A stretch of 64,000 nucleotides of DNA from Sepiola atlantica (taxonomy: Eukaryota; Mollusca; Cephalopoda; Sepiida; Sepiolidae), in NCBI GenBank assembly GCA_963556195.1, contig CAUVYP010000579.1, positions 930,001 through 994,000 of the forward strand, written 5' to 3'. The translations under genes and the position numbers were made by a program. Shown one piece after another: positions 48,601 through 62,500 of this stretch (positions within the stretch are counted from its first letter, which is position 1; the number at the start of each line of letters is the position of its first letter). A model generated the notes under the pieces. It was not told the origin of the DNA, made no database searches, and saw only the letters and a list, made by a program, of their open reading frames with translations.

Positions 48601-51396
48601 CACTAAATTTTGTTTATGTTTTGCGTATTCAGTTTGTATCGACATATCTCCGGGAGTACAAGAGCTGAACTTCTGAAACTTGGTACTTCAGTAGAAAATG
48701 TGTGTCCGCTAATGTCTGCAAAGTTTCGGAGCACAATTCTTATAAATGTGGAAGTTATTAACAAAAGACCTATCAACTTAAAATCGCACTAAATTTTGTT
48801 TATGTTTTGCGTATTCAGTTTGTATCGACATATCTCCGGGAGTACAAGAGCTGAACTTCTGAAACTTGGTACTTCCGTAGAAAATGTGTGTCCGCTAATG
48901 TCTGCAAAGTTTCGGAGCACAATTCTTATAAATGTGGAAGTTATTAACAAAAGACCTATCAACTTTAAATCGCACTAAATTTTGTTTATGTTTTGCGTAT
49001 TCAGTTTGTATCGACATATCTCCGGGAGTACAAGAGCTGACCTTCTGAAACTTCGTACATCAGTAGAAAATGTGTGTCCGCTATTGTCTGCAAAGTCTCG
49101 GAGCACAATTCTCATAAATGTGGAAGTTTTACACAAAAGCGATATCAACTTTAAATCGCACTAAATTTTGTTGATGTTTTGCGTATTCAGTTTGTATCGA
49201 CATATCTCCGGGAGTACAAGAGCTGAACTTCTGAAACTTGGTACTTCAGTAGAAAATGTGTGTCCGCTATTGTCTGCAAAGTTTCGGAGCACAATTCTCA
49301 TTAATGTGGAAGTTATAAACAAAAGCGATATCAACTTTAAATCGCACTAAATTTTGTTGATGTTTTGCGTATTCAGTTTGTATCGACATATCTCCGGGAG
49401 TACAAGAGCTGAACTTCTGAAACTTGGTACTTCAGTAGAAAATGTGTGTCCGCTAATGTCTGCGAAGTTTCAGAGCACAATTCTTATAAATGTGGAAGTT
49501 ATAAACAAAAGCGATATCAACTTAAAATCGCACTAAATTTTGTTGATGTTTTGCGTATTCAGTTTGTATCGACATATCTCCGGGAGTACAAGAGCTGAAC
49601 TTCTGAAACTTGGTACTTCAGTAGAAAATGTGTGTCCGCTAATGTCTGCAAAGTTTCAGAGCACAATCTGTATAAATGTGGAAGTTATAAACACAAGCGA
49701 TATCAACTTAAAATCGCACTAAATTTTGTTGATGTTTTGCGTATTCAGTTTGTATCGACATATCTCCGGGAGTACAAGAGCTGAACTTCTGAAACTTGGT
49801 ACTTCAGTAGAAAATGTGTGTCCGCTAATGTCTGCAAAGTTTCGGAGCACAATTCTTATAAATGTGGAAGTTATAAACAAAAGCGATATCAACTTAAAAT
49901 CGCACTAAATTTTGTTGATGTTTTGCGTATTCAGTTTGTATCGACATATCTCCGGGAGTACAAGAGCTGAACTTCTGAAACTTGGTACTTCAGTAGAAAA
50001 TGTGTGTCCGCTAATGTCTGCAAAGTTTCGGAGCACAATTCTTATAAATGTGGAAGTTATTAACAAAAGACCTATCAACTTAAAATCGCACTAAATTTTG
50101 TTTATGTTTTGCGTATTCAGTTTGTATCGACATATCTCCGGGAGTACAAGAGCTGAACTTCTGAAACTTGGTACTTCAGTAGAAAATGTGTGTCCGCTAA
50201 TGTCTGCAAAGTTTCGGAGCACAATTCTTATAAATGTGGAAGTTATTAACAAAAGACCTATCCACTTAAAATCGCACTAAATTTTGTTTATGTTTTGCGT
50301 ATTCAGTTTGTATCGACATATCTCCGGGAGTACAAGAGCTGAACTTCTGAAACTTGGTACTTCAGTAGAAAATGTGTGTCCGCTAATGTCTGCAAAGTTT
50401 CGGAGCACAATTCTTATAAATGTGGAAGTTATTAACAAAAGACCTATCAACTTTAAATCGCACTAAATTTTGTTTATGTTTTGCGTATTCAGTTTGTATC
50501 GACATATCTCCGGGAGTACAAGAGCTGACCTTCTGAAACTTCGTACATCAGTAGAAAATGTGTGTCCGCTATTGTCTGCAAAGTCTCGGAGCACAATTCT
50601 CATAAATGTGGAAGTTATAAACAAAAGCGATATCAACTTTAAATCGCACTAAATTTTGTTGATGTTTTGCGTATTCAGTTTGTATCGACATATCTCCGGG
50701 AGTACAAGAGCTGAACTTCTGAAACTTGGTACTTCAGTAGAAAATGTGTGTCCGCTAATGTCTGCAAAGTTACAGAGCACAATTCTTATAAATGTGGAAG
50801 TTATAAACACAAGCGATATCAACTTAAAATCGCACTAAATTTTGTTGATGTTTTGCGTATTCAGTTTGTATCGACATATCTCCGGGAGTACAAGAGCTGA
50901 ACTTCTGAAACTTGGTACTTCAGTAGAAAATGTGTGTCCGCTAATGTCTGCAAAGTTTCGGAGCACAATTCTTATAAATGTGGAAGTTATAAACAAAAGC
51001 GATATCAACTTAAAATCGCACTAAATTTTGTTGATGTTTTGCGTATTCAGTTTGTATCGACATATCTCCGGGAGTACAAGAGCTGAACTTCTGAAACTTG
51101 GTACTTCAGTAGAAAATGTGTGTCCGCTAATGTCTGCAAAGTTTCGGAGCACAATTCTTATAAATGTGGAAGTTATTAACACAAGCGATATACCTTTTAA
51201 ATCGCACTAAATTTTGTTGATGTTTTGCGTATTCAGTTTGTATCGACATATCTCCGGGAGTACAAGAGCTGAACTTCTGAAACTTGGTACTTCAGTAGAA
51301 AATGTGTGTCCGCTAATGTCTGCGAAGTTTCAGAGCACAATTCTTATAAATGTGGAAGTTATAAACAAAAGCGATATCAACTTAAAATCGCACTAA
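45631..51396 (+). repeat. Units 246-276: c-d, then segmental copy of 9733-15126
   Basis: From 46003 the order is f-g-i-c-j-a-b*-c-[d/f]-g'-a-b-c-d'-e-f-g-h-a-b-c-d-eH-f-g-i-c-j-a, the same unit for unit as 9733-15126 at an offset of 36270 bp (195 units). The private C at 48037 matches 11767. I see about ten differences, for example A at 46613 and T-to-C in ATCTGT at 49668. Confidence 0.9.
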
Positions 51397-54300
51397 ATTT
51401 TGTTTATGTTTTGCGTATTCAGTTTGTATCGACATATCTCCGGGAGTACAAGAGCTGAACTTCTGAAACTTGGTACTTCAGTAGAAAATGTGTGTCCGCT
51501 AATGTCTGCAAAGTTTCGGAGCACAATTCTTATAAATGTGGAAGTTATTAACAAAAGACCTATCCACTTAAAATCGCACTAAATTTTGTTTATGTTTTGC
51601 GTATTCAGTTTGTATCGACATATCTCCGGGAGTACAAGAGCTGAACTTCTGAAACTTGGTACTTCAGTAGAAAATGTGTGTCCGCTAATGTCTGCAAAGT
51701 TTCGGAGCACAATTCTTATTAATGTGGAAGTTATTAACAAAAGACCTATCAACTTTAAATCGCACTAAATTTTGTTTATGTTTTGCGTATTCAGTTTGTA
51801 TCGACATATCTCCGGGAGTACAAGAGCTGACCTTCTGAAACTTCGTACATCAGTAGAAAATGTGTGTCCGCTATTGTCTGCAAAGTCTCGGAGCACAATT
51901 CTCATAAATGTGGAAGTTATAAACAAAAGCGATATCAACTTTAAATCGCACTAAATTTTGTTGATGTTTTGCGTATTCAGTTTGTATCGACATATCTCCG
52001 GGAGTACAAGAGCTGAACTTCTGAAACTTGGTACTTCAGTAGAAAATGTGTGTCCGCTAATGTCTGCAAAGTTACAGAGCACAATTCTTATAAATGTGGA
52101 AGTTATAAACACAAGCGATATCAACTTAAAATCGCACTAAATTTTGTTGATGTTTTGCGTATTCAGTTTGTATCGACATATCTCCGGGAGTACAAGAGCT
52201 GAACTTCTGAAACTTGGTACTTCAGTAGAAAATGTGTGTCCGCTAATGTCTGCAAAGTTTCGGAGCACAATTCTTATAAATGTGGAAGTTATAAACAAAA
52301 GCGATATCAACTTAAAATCGCACTAAATTTTGTTGATGTTTTGCGTATTCAGTTTGTATCGACATATCTCCGGGAGTACAAGAGCTGAACTTCTGAAACT
52401 TGGTACTTCAGTAGAAAATGTGTGTCCGCTAATGTCTGCAAAGTTTCGGAGCACAATTCTTATAAATGTGGAAGTTATTAACACAAGCGATATACCTTTT
52501 AAATCGCACTAAATTTTGTTGATGTTTTGCGTATTCAGTTTGTATCGACATATCTCCGGGAGTACAAGAGCTGAACTTCTGAAACTTGGTACTTCAGTAG
52601 AAAATGTGTGTCCGCTAATGTCTGCGAAGTTTCAGAGCACAATTCTTATAAATGTGGAAGTTATAAACAAAAGCGATATCAACTTAAAATCGCACTAAAT
52701 TTTGTTGATGTTTTGCGTATTCAGTTTGTATCGACATATCTCCGGGAGTACAAGAGCTGAACTTCTGAAACTTGGAACTTCAGTAGAAAATGTGTGTCCG
52801 CTAATGTCTGCAAAGTTTCAGAGCACAATTTGTATAAATGTGGAAGTTATAAACACAAGCGATATCAACTTAAAATCGCACTAAATTTTGTTGATGTTTT
52901 GCGTATTCAGTTTGTATCGACATATCTCCGGGAGTACAAGAGCTGAACTTCTGAAACTTGGTACTTCAGTAGAAAATGTGTGTCCGCTAATGTCTGCAAA
53001 GTTTCGGAGCACAATTCTTATAAATGTGGAAGTTATAAACAAAAGCGATATCAACTTAAAATCGCACTAAATTTTGTTGATGTTTTGCGTATTCAGTTTG
53101 TATCGACATATCTCCGGGAGTACAAGAGCTGAACTTCTGAAACTTGGTACTTCAGTAGAAAATGTGTGTCCGCTAATGTCTGCAAAGTTTCGGAGCACAA
53201 TTCTTATAAATGTGGAAGTTATTAACAAAAGACCTATCAACTTAAAATCGCACTAAATTTTGTTTATGTTTTGCGTATTCAGTTTGTATCGACATATCTC
53301 CGGGAGTACAAGAGCTGAACTTCTGAAACTTGGTACTTCAGTAGAAAATGTGTGTCCGCTAATGTCTGCAAAGTTTCAGAGCACAATTCTTATAAATGTG
53401 GAAGTTATAAACAAAAGCGATATCAACTTAAAATCGCACTAAATTTTGTTGATGTTTTGCGTATTCAGTTTGTATCGACATATCTCCGGGAGTACAAGAG
53501 CTGAACTTCTGAAACTTGGTACTTCAGTAGAAAATGTGTGTCCGCTAATGTCTGCAAAGTTTCAGAGCACAATTTGTATAAATGTGGAAGTTATAAACAC
53601 AAGCGATATCAACTTAAAATCGCACTAAATTTTGTTGATGTTTTGCGTATTCAGTTTGTATCGACATATCTCCGGGAGTACAAGAGCTGAACTTCTGAAA
53701 CTTGGTACTTCAGTAGAAAATGTGTGTCCGCTAATGTCTGCAAAGTTTCAGAGCACAATTCTTATAAATGTGGAAGTTATAAACAAAAGCGATATCAACT
53801 TAAAATCGCACTAAATTTTGTTGATGTTTTGCGTATTCAGTTTGTATCGACATATCTCCGGGAGTACAAGAGCTGAACTTCTGAAACTTGGTACTTCAGT
53901 AGAAAATGTGTGTCCGCTAATGTCTGCAAAGTTTCGGAGCACAATTCTTATAAATGTGGAAGTTATTAACACAAGCGATATACCTTTTAAATCGCACTAA
54001 ATTTTGTTGATGTTTTGCGTATTCAGTTTGTATCGACATATCTCCGGGAGTACAAGAGCTGAACTTCTGAAACTTGGTACTTCAGTAGAAAATGTGTGTC
54101 CGCTAATGTCTGCGAAGTTTCAGAGCACAATTCTTATAAATGTGGAAGTTATAAACAAAAGCGATATCAACTTAAAATCGCACTAAATTTTGTTGATGTT
54201 TTGCGTATTCAGTTTGTATCGACATATCTCCGGGAGTACAAGAGCTGAACTTCTGAAACTTGGAACTTCAGTAGAAAATGTGTGTCCGCTAATGTCTGCA

Positions 54301-55488
54301 AAGTTTCAGAGCACAATTTGTATAAATGTGGAAGTTATAAACACAAGCGATATCAACTTAAAATCGCACTAAATTTTGTTGATGTTTTGCGTATTCAGTT
54401 TGTATCGACATATCTCCGGGAGTACAAGAGCTGAACTTCTGAAACTTGGTACTTCAGTAGAAAATGTGTGTCCGCTAATGTCTGCAAAGTTTCGGAGCAC
54501 AATTCTTATAAATGTGGAAGTTATAAACAAAAGCGATATCAACTTAAAATCGCACTAAATTTTGTTGATGTTTTGCGTATTCAGTTTGTATCGACATATC
54601 TCCGGGAGTACAAGAGCTGAACTTCTGAAACTTGGTACTTCAGTAGAAAATGTGTGTCCGCTAATGTCTGCAAAGTTTCGGAGCACAATTCTTATAAATG
54701 TGGAAGTTATTAACAAAAGACCTATCAACTTAAAATCGCACTAAATTTTGTTTATGTTTTGCGTATTCAGTTTGTATCGACATATCTCCGGGAGTACAAG
54801 AGCTGAACTTCTGAAACTTGGTACTTCAGTAGAAAATGTGTGTCCGCTAATGTCTGCAAAGTTTCGGAGCACAATTCTTATAAATGTGGAAGTTATTAAC
54901 AAAAGACCTATCAACTTAAAATCGCACTAAATTTTGTTTATGTTTTGCGTATTCAGTTTGTATCGACATATCTCCGGGAGTACAAGAGCTGAACTTCTGA
55001 AACTTGGTACTTCAGTAGAAAATGTGTGTCCGCTAATGTCTGCAAAGTTTCGGAGCACAATTCTTATAAATGTGGAAGTTATTAACAAAAGACCTATCAA
55101 CTTTAAATCGCACTAAATTTTGTTTATGTTTTGCGTATTCAGTTTGTATCGACATATCTCCGGGAGTACAAGAGCTGACCTTCTGAAACTTCGTACATCA
55201 GTAGAAAATGTGTGTCCGCTATTGTCTGCAAAGTCTCGGAGCACAATTCTCATAAATGTGGAAGTTATAAACAAAAGCGATATCAACTTTAAATCGCACT
55301 AAATTTTGTTGATGTTTTGCGTATTCAGTTTGTATCGACATATCTCCGGGAGTACAAGAGCTGAACTTCTGAAACTTGGTACTTCAGTAGAAAATGTGTG
55401 TCCGCTAATGTCTGCAAAGTTACAGAGCACAATTCTTATAAATGTGGAAGTTATAAACACAAGCGATATCAACTTAAAATCGCACTAA
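51397..55488 (+). repeat. Segmental copy of 22939-27030 (22 units)
   Basis: Order eH-f-g-i-c-j-a-b*-c-d, MFa'-b-a'-j-a-b*-c-d, e-f-g-i, identical to 22939-27030 at an offset of 28458 bp (153 units). Its first unit directly follows an a unit; elsewhere the unit before eH is d or b*/d. The f unit at 51583 has T at pos 138. Confidence 0.88.
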
Positions 55489-58278
55489 ATTTTGTTGATG
55501 TTTTGCGTATTCAGTTTGTATCGACATATCTCCGGGAGTACAAGAGCTGAACTTCTGAAACTTGGTACTTCAGTAGAAAATGTGTGTCCGCTAATGTCTG
55601 CAAAGTTTCAGAGCACAATTTGTATAAATGTGGAAGTTATAAACACAAGCGATATCAACTTAAAATCGCACTAAATTTTGTTGATGTTTTGCGTATTCAG
55701 TTTGTATCGACATATCTCCGGGAGTACAAGAGCTGAACTTCTGAAACTTGGTACTTCAGTAGAAAATGTGTGTCCGCTAATGTCTGCAAAGTTTCGGAGC
55801 ACAATTCTTATAAATGTGGAAGTTATTAACACAAGCGATATACCTTTTAAATCGCACTAAATTTTGTTGATGTTTTGCGTATTCAGTTTGTATCGACATA
55901 TCTCCGGGAGTACAAGAGCTGAACTTCTGAAACTTGGTACTTCAGTAGAAAATGTGTGTCCGCTAATGTCTGCGAAGTTTCAGAGCACAATTCTTATAAA
56001 TGTGGAAGTTATAAACAAAAGCGATATCAACTTAAAATCGCACTAAATTTTGTTGATGTTTTGCGTATTCAGTTTGTATCGACATATCTCCGGGAGTACA
56101 AGAGCTGAACTTCTGAAACTTGGAACTTCAGTAGAAAATGTGTGTCCGCTAATGTCTGCAAAGTTTCAGAGCACAATTTGTATAAATGTGGAAGTTATAA
56201 ACACAAGCGATATCAACTTAAAATCGCACTAAATTTTGTTGATGTTTTGCGTATTCAGTTTGTATCGACATATCTCCGGGAGTACAAGAGCTGAACTTCT
56301 GAAACTTGGTACTTCAGTAGAAAATGTGTGTCCGCTAATGTCTGCAAAGTTTCGGAGCACAATTCTTATAAATGTGGAAGTTATAAACAAAAGCGATATC
56401 AACTTAAAATCGCACTAAATTTTGTTTATGTTTTGCGTATTCAGTTTGTATCGACATATCTCCGGGAGTACAAGAGCTGAACTTCTGAAACTTGGTACTT
56501 CAGTAGAAAATGTGTGTCCGCTAATGTCTGCAAAGTTTCGGAGCACAATTCTTATAAATGTGGAAGTTATTAACAAAAGACCTATCAACTTAAAATCGCA
56601 CTAAATTTTGTTTATGTTTTGCGTATTCAGTTTGTATCGACATATCTCCGGGAGTACAAGAGCTGAACTTCTGAAACTTGGTACTTCAGTAGAAAATGTG
56701 TGTCCGCTAATGTCTGCAAAGTTTCGGAGCACAATTCTTATAAATGTGGAAGTTATTAACAAAAGACCTATCAACTTTAAATCGCACTAAATTTTGTTTA
56801 TGTTTTGCGTATTCAGTTTGTATCGACATATCTCCGGGAGTACAAGAGCTGACCTTCTGAAACTTCGTACATCAGTAGAAAATGTGTGTCCGCTATTGTC
56901 TGCAAAGTCTCGGAGCACAATTCTCATAAATGTGGAAGTTATAAACAAAAGCGATATCAACTTTAAATCGCACTAAATTTTGTTGATGTTTTGCGTATTC
57001 AGTTTGTATCGACATATCTCCGGGAGTACAAGAGCTGAACTTCTGAAACTTGGTACTTCAGTAGAAAATGTGTGTCCGCTAATGTCTGCAAAGTTACAGA
57101 GCACAATTCTTATAAATGTGGAAGTTATAAACACAAGCGATATCAACTTAAAATCGCACTAAATTTTGTTGATGTTTTGCGTATTCAGTTTGTATCGACA
57201 TATCTCCGGGAGTACAAGAGCTGAACTTCTGAAACTTGGTACTTCAGTAGAAAATGTGTGTCCGCTAATGTCTGCAAAGTTTCGGAGCACAATTCTTATA
57301 AATGTGGAAGTTATAAACAAAAGCGATATCAACTTAAAATCGCACTAAATTTTGTTGATGTTTTGCGTATTCAGTTTGTATCGACATATCTCCGGGAGTA
57401 CAAGAGCTGAACTTCTGAAACTTGGTACTTCAGTAGAAAATGTGTGTCCGCTAATGTCTGCAAAGTTTCGGAGCACAATTCTTATAAATGTGGAAGTTAT
57501 TAACACAAGCGATATACCTTTTAAATCGCACTAAATTTTGTTGATGTTTTGCGTATTCAGTTTGTATCGACATATCTCCGGGAGTACAAGAGCTGAACTT
57601 CTGAAACTTGGTACTTCAGTAGAAAATGTGTGTCCGCTAATGTCTGCGAAGTTTCAGAGCACAATTCTTATAAATGTGGAAGTTATAAACAAAAGCGATA
57701 TCAACTTAAAATCGCACTAAATTTTGTTGATGTTTTGCGTATTCAGTTTGTATCGACATATCTCCGGGAGTACAAGAGCTGAACTTCTGAAACTTGGAAC
57801 TTCAGTAGAAAATGTGTGTCCGCTAATGTCTGCAAAGTTTCAGAGCACAATTTGTATAAATGTGGAAGTTATAAACACAAGCGATATCAACTTAAAATCG
57901 CACTAAATTTTGTTGATGTTTTGCGTATTCAGTTTGTATCGACATATCTCCGGGAGTACAAGAGCTGAACTTCTGAAACTTGGTACTTCAGTAGAAAATG
58001 TGTGTCCGCTAATGTCTGCAAAGTTTCGGAGCACAATTCTTATAAATGTGGAAGTTATAAACAAAAGCGATATCAACTTAAAATCGCACTAAATTTTGTT
58101 GATGTTTTGCGTATTCAGTTTGTATCGACATATCTCCGGGAGTACAAGAGCTGAACTTCTGAAACTTGGTACTTCAGTAGAAAATGTGTGTCCGCTAATG
58201 TCTGCAAAGTTTCGGAGCACAATTCTTATAAATGTGGAAGTTATTAACAAAAGACCTATCAACTTAAAATCGCACTAA
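55489..58278 (+). repeat. Units 299-313: b-j, a-b*-c-e-f-g-i-c-j, a-b*-c-d
   Basis: The b at 55489 stands where c is expected between i and j. The next HOR is a 9-mer in which c is followed directly by e (56419), so one d unit is missing. The order otherwise continues the pattern of 27031-28146. Confidence 0.86.
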
Positions 58279-58650
58279 ATTTTGTTGATGTTTTGCGTAT
58301 TCAGTTTGTATCGACATATCTCCGGGAGTACAAGAGCTGAACTTCTGAAACTTGGTACTTCAGTAGAAAATGTGTGTCCGCTAATGTCTGCAAAGTTTCA
58401 GAGCACAATTCTTATAAATGTGGAAGTTATAAACAAAAGCGATATCAACTTAAAATCGCACTAAATTTTGTTGATGTTTTGCGTATTCAGTTTGTATCGA
58501 CATATCTCCGGGAGTACAAGAGCTGAACTTCTGAAACTTGGTACTTCAGTAGAAAATGTGTGTCCGCTAATGTCTGCAAAGTTTCAGAGCACAATTTGTA
58601 TAAATGTGGAAGTTATAAACACAAGCGATATCAACTTAAAATCGCACTAA
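58279..58650 (+). repeat. Units 314-315: a' (G9 form)-b
   Basis: Start of an 8-mer whose first unit has G at pos 9 instead of the T seen in all other copies. This may be a reversion or a crossover in the first 100 bp of the unit. Confidence 0.8.
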
Positions 58651-58834
58651 ATTTTGTTGATGTTTTGCGTATTCAGTTTGTATCGACATATCTCCGGGAG
58701 TACAAGAGCTGAACTTCTGAAACTTGGTACTTCAGTAGAAAATGTGTCCGCTAATGTCTGCAAAGTTTCAGAGCACAATTCTTATAAATGTGGAAGTTAT
58801 AAACAAAAGCGATATCAACTTAAAATCGCACTAA
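58651..58834 (+). repeat. The only length-variant unit: a', 184 bp
   Basis: GTGTGT at pos 94-99 is shortened to GTGT (58743-58748), a 2-bp loss in a dinucleotide run consistent with slippage. It is the only indel in 343 full units. It shifts the recurring open frame into another frame and yields an 80-codon open frame at 58654-58896 that has no other support. Confidence 0.95.
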
Positions 58835-59578
58835 ATTTTGTTGATGTTTTGCGTATTCAGTTTGTATCGACATATCTCCGGGAGTACAAGAGCTGAACTT
58901 CTGAAACTTGGTACTTCAGTAGAAAATGTGTGTCCGCTAATGTCTGCAAAGTTTCGGAGCACAATTCTTATAAATGTGGAAGTTATTAACACAAGCGATA
59001 TACCTTTTAAATCGCACTAAATTTTGTTGATGTTTTGCGTATTCAGTTTGTATCGACATATCTCCGGGAGTACAAGAGCTGAACTTCTGAAACTTGGTAC
59101 TTCAGTAGAAAATGTGTGTCCGCTAATGTCTGCAAAGTTTCAGAGCACAATTTGTATAAATGTGGAAGTTATAAACACAAGCGATATCAACTTAAAATCG
59201 CACTAAATTTTGTTGATGTTTTGCGTATTCAGTTTGTATCGACATATCTCCGGGAGTACAAGAGCTGAACTTCTGAAACTTGGTACTTCAGTAGAAAATG
59301 TGTGTCCGCTAATGTCTGCAAAGTTTCGGAGCACAATTCTTATAAATGTGGAAGTTATAAACAAAAGCGATATCAACTTAAAATCGCACTAAATTTTGTT
59401 GATGTTTTGCGTATTCAGTTTGTATCGACATATCTCCGGGAGTACAAGAGCTGAACTTCTGAAACTTGGTACTTCAGTAGAAAATGTGTGTCCGCTAATG
59501 TCTGCAAAGTTTCGGAGCACAATTCTTATAAATGTGGAAGTTATTAACAAAAGACCTATCAACTTAAAATCGCACTAA
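58835..59578 (+). repeat. Units 317-320: j-b-c-d
   Basis: j is followed by b (T78), where a-b* is usual, so one unit has been lost relative to other 8-mers. From 59207 the order matches 29263 onward and 35401 onward. Confidence 0.85.
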
Positions 59579-62500
59579 ATTTTGTTTATGTTTTGCGTAT
59601 TCAGTTTGTATCGACATATCTCCGGGAGTACAAGAGCTGAACTTCTGAAACTTGGTACTTCAGTAGAAAATGTGTGTCCGCTAATGTCTGCAAAGTTTCA
59701 GAGCACAATTCTTATAAATGTGGAAGTTATAAACAAAAGCGATATCAACTTAAAATCGCACTAAATTTTGTTGATGTTTTGCGTATTCAGTTTGTATCGA
59801 CATATCTCCGGGAGTACAAGAGCTGAACTTCTGAAACTTGGTACTTCAGTAGAAAATGTGTGTCCGCTAATGTCTGCAAAGTTTCAGAGCACAATTTGTA
59901 TAAATGTGGAAGTTATAAACACAAGCGATATCAACTTAAAATCGCACTAAATTTTGTTGATGTTTTGCGTATTCAGTTTGTATCGACATATCTCCGGGAG
60001 TACAAGAGCTGAACTTCTGAAACTTGGTACTTCAGTAGAAAATGTGTGTCCGCTAATGTCTGCAAAGTTTCGGAGCACAATTCTTATAAATGTGGAAGTT
60101 ATAAACAAAAGCGATATCAACTTAAAATCGCACTAAATTTTGTTGATGTTTTGCGTATTCAGTTTGTATCGACATATCTCCGGGAGTACAAGAGCTGAAC
60201 TTCTGAAACTTGGTACTTCAGTAGAAAATGTGTGTCCGCTAATGTCTGCAAAGTTTCGGAGCACAATTCTTATAAATGTGGAAGTTATTAACAAAAGACC
60301 TATCAACTTAAAATCGCACTAAATGTTGTTTATGTTTTGCGTATTCAGTTTGTATCGACATATCTCCGGGAGTACAAGAGCTGAACTTCTGAAACTTGGT
60401 ACTTCAGTAGAAAATGTGTGTCCGCTAATGTCTGCAAAGTTTCGGAGCACAATTCTTATAAATGTGGAAGTTATAAACAAAAGCGATATACCTTTTAAAT
60501 CGCACTAAATTTTGTTGATGTTTTGCGTATTCAGTTTGTATCGACATATCTCCGGGAGTACAAGAGCTGAACTTCTGAAACTCAGTACTTCAGTAGAAAA
60601 TGTGTGTCCGCTAATGTCTGCAAAGTTTCAGAGCACAATTCTTATAAATGTGGAAGTTATAAACACAAGCGATATCAACTTAAAATCGCACTAAATTTTG
60701 TTGATGTTTTGCGTATTCAGTTTGTATCGACATATCTCCGGGAGTACAAGAGCTGAACTTCTGAAACTTGGAACTTCAGTAGAAAATGTGTGTCCGCTAA
60801 TGTCTGCGAAGTTTCAGAGCACAATTCTTATAAATGTGGAAGTTATAAACACAAGCGATATCAACTTAAAATCGCACTAAATTTTGTTGATGTTTTGCGT
60901 ATTCAGTTTGTATCGACATATCTCCGGGAGTACAAGAGCTGAACTTCTGAAACTTGGTACTTCAGTAGAAAATGTGTGTCCGCTAATGTCTGCAAAGTTT
61001 CGGAGCACAATTCTTATAAATGTGGAAGTTATTAACAAAAGACCTATCAACTTAAAATCGCACTAAATTTTGTTTATGTTTTGCGTATTCAGTTTGTATC
61101 GACATATCTCCGGGAGTACAAGAGCTGAACTTCTGAAACTTGGTACTTCAGTAGAAAATGTGTGTCCGCTAATGTCTGCAAAGTTTCAGAGCACAATTTT
61201 TATAAATGTGGAAGTTATAAACAAAAGCGATATCAACTTAAAATCGCACTAAATTTTGTTGATGTTTTGCGTATTCAGTTTGTATCGACATATCTCCGGG
61301 AGTACAAGAGCTGAACTTCTGAAACTTGGTACTTCAGTAGAAAATGTGTGTCCGCTAATGTCTGCAAAGTTTCAGAGCACAATTTGTATAAATGTGGAAG
61401 TTATAAACACAAGCGATATCAACTTAAAATCGCACTAAATTTTGTTGATGTTTTGCGTATTCAGTTTGTATCGACATATCTCCGGGAGTACAAGAGCTGA
61501 ACTTCTGAAACTTGGTACTTCAGTAGAAAATGTGTGTCCGCTAATGTCTGCAAAGTTTCGGAGCACAATTCTTATAAATGTGGAAGTTATAAACAAAAGC
61601 GATATCAACTTAAAATCGCACTAAATTTTGTTGATGTTTTGCGTATTCAGTTTGTATCGACATATCTCCGGGAGTACAAGAGCTGAACTTCTGAAACTTG
61701 GTACTTCAGTAGAAAATGTGTGTCCGCTAATGTCTGCAAAGTTTCGGAGCACAATTCTTATAAATGTGGAAGTTATTAACAAAAGACCTATCAACTTAAA
61801 ATCGCACTAAATGTTGTTTATGTTTTGCGTATTCAGTTTGTATCGACATATCTCCGGGAGTACAAGAGCTGAACTTCTGAAACTTGGTACTTCAGTAGAA
61901 AATGTGTGTCCGCTAATGTCTGCAAAGTTTCGGAGCACAATTCTTATAAATGTGGAAGTTATAAACAAAAGCGATATACCTTTTAAATCGCACTAAATTT
62001 TGTTGATGTTTTGCGTATTCAGTTTGTATCGACATATCTCCGGGAGTACAAGAGCTGAACTTCTGAAACTCAGTACTTCAGTAGAAAATGTGTGTCCGCT
62101 AATGTCTGCAAAGTTTCAGAGCACAATTCTTATAAATGTGGAAGTTATAAACACAAGCGATATCAACTTAAAATCGCACTAAATTTTGTTGATGTTTTGC
62201 GTATTCAGTTTGTATCGACATATCTCCGGGAGTACAAGAGCTGAACTTCTGAAACTTGGAACTTCAGTAGAAAATGTGTGTCCGCTAATGTCTGCAAAGT
62301 TTCAGAGCACAATTTGTATAAATGTGGAAGTTATAAACACAAGCGATATCAACTTAAAATCGCACTAAATTTTGTTGATGTTTTGCGTATTCAGTTTGTA
62401 TCGACATATCTCCGGGAGTACAAGAGCTGAACTTCTGAAACTTGGTACTTCAGTAGAAAATGTGTGTCCGCTAATGTCTGCAAAGTTTCGGAGCACAATT

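Noticed and set aside
58654..58896. 80-codon fused open frame
   Set aside because: It is a frame switch caused by the 2-bp loss at 58743-58748; the tail is the alternative frame of the next unit.
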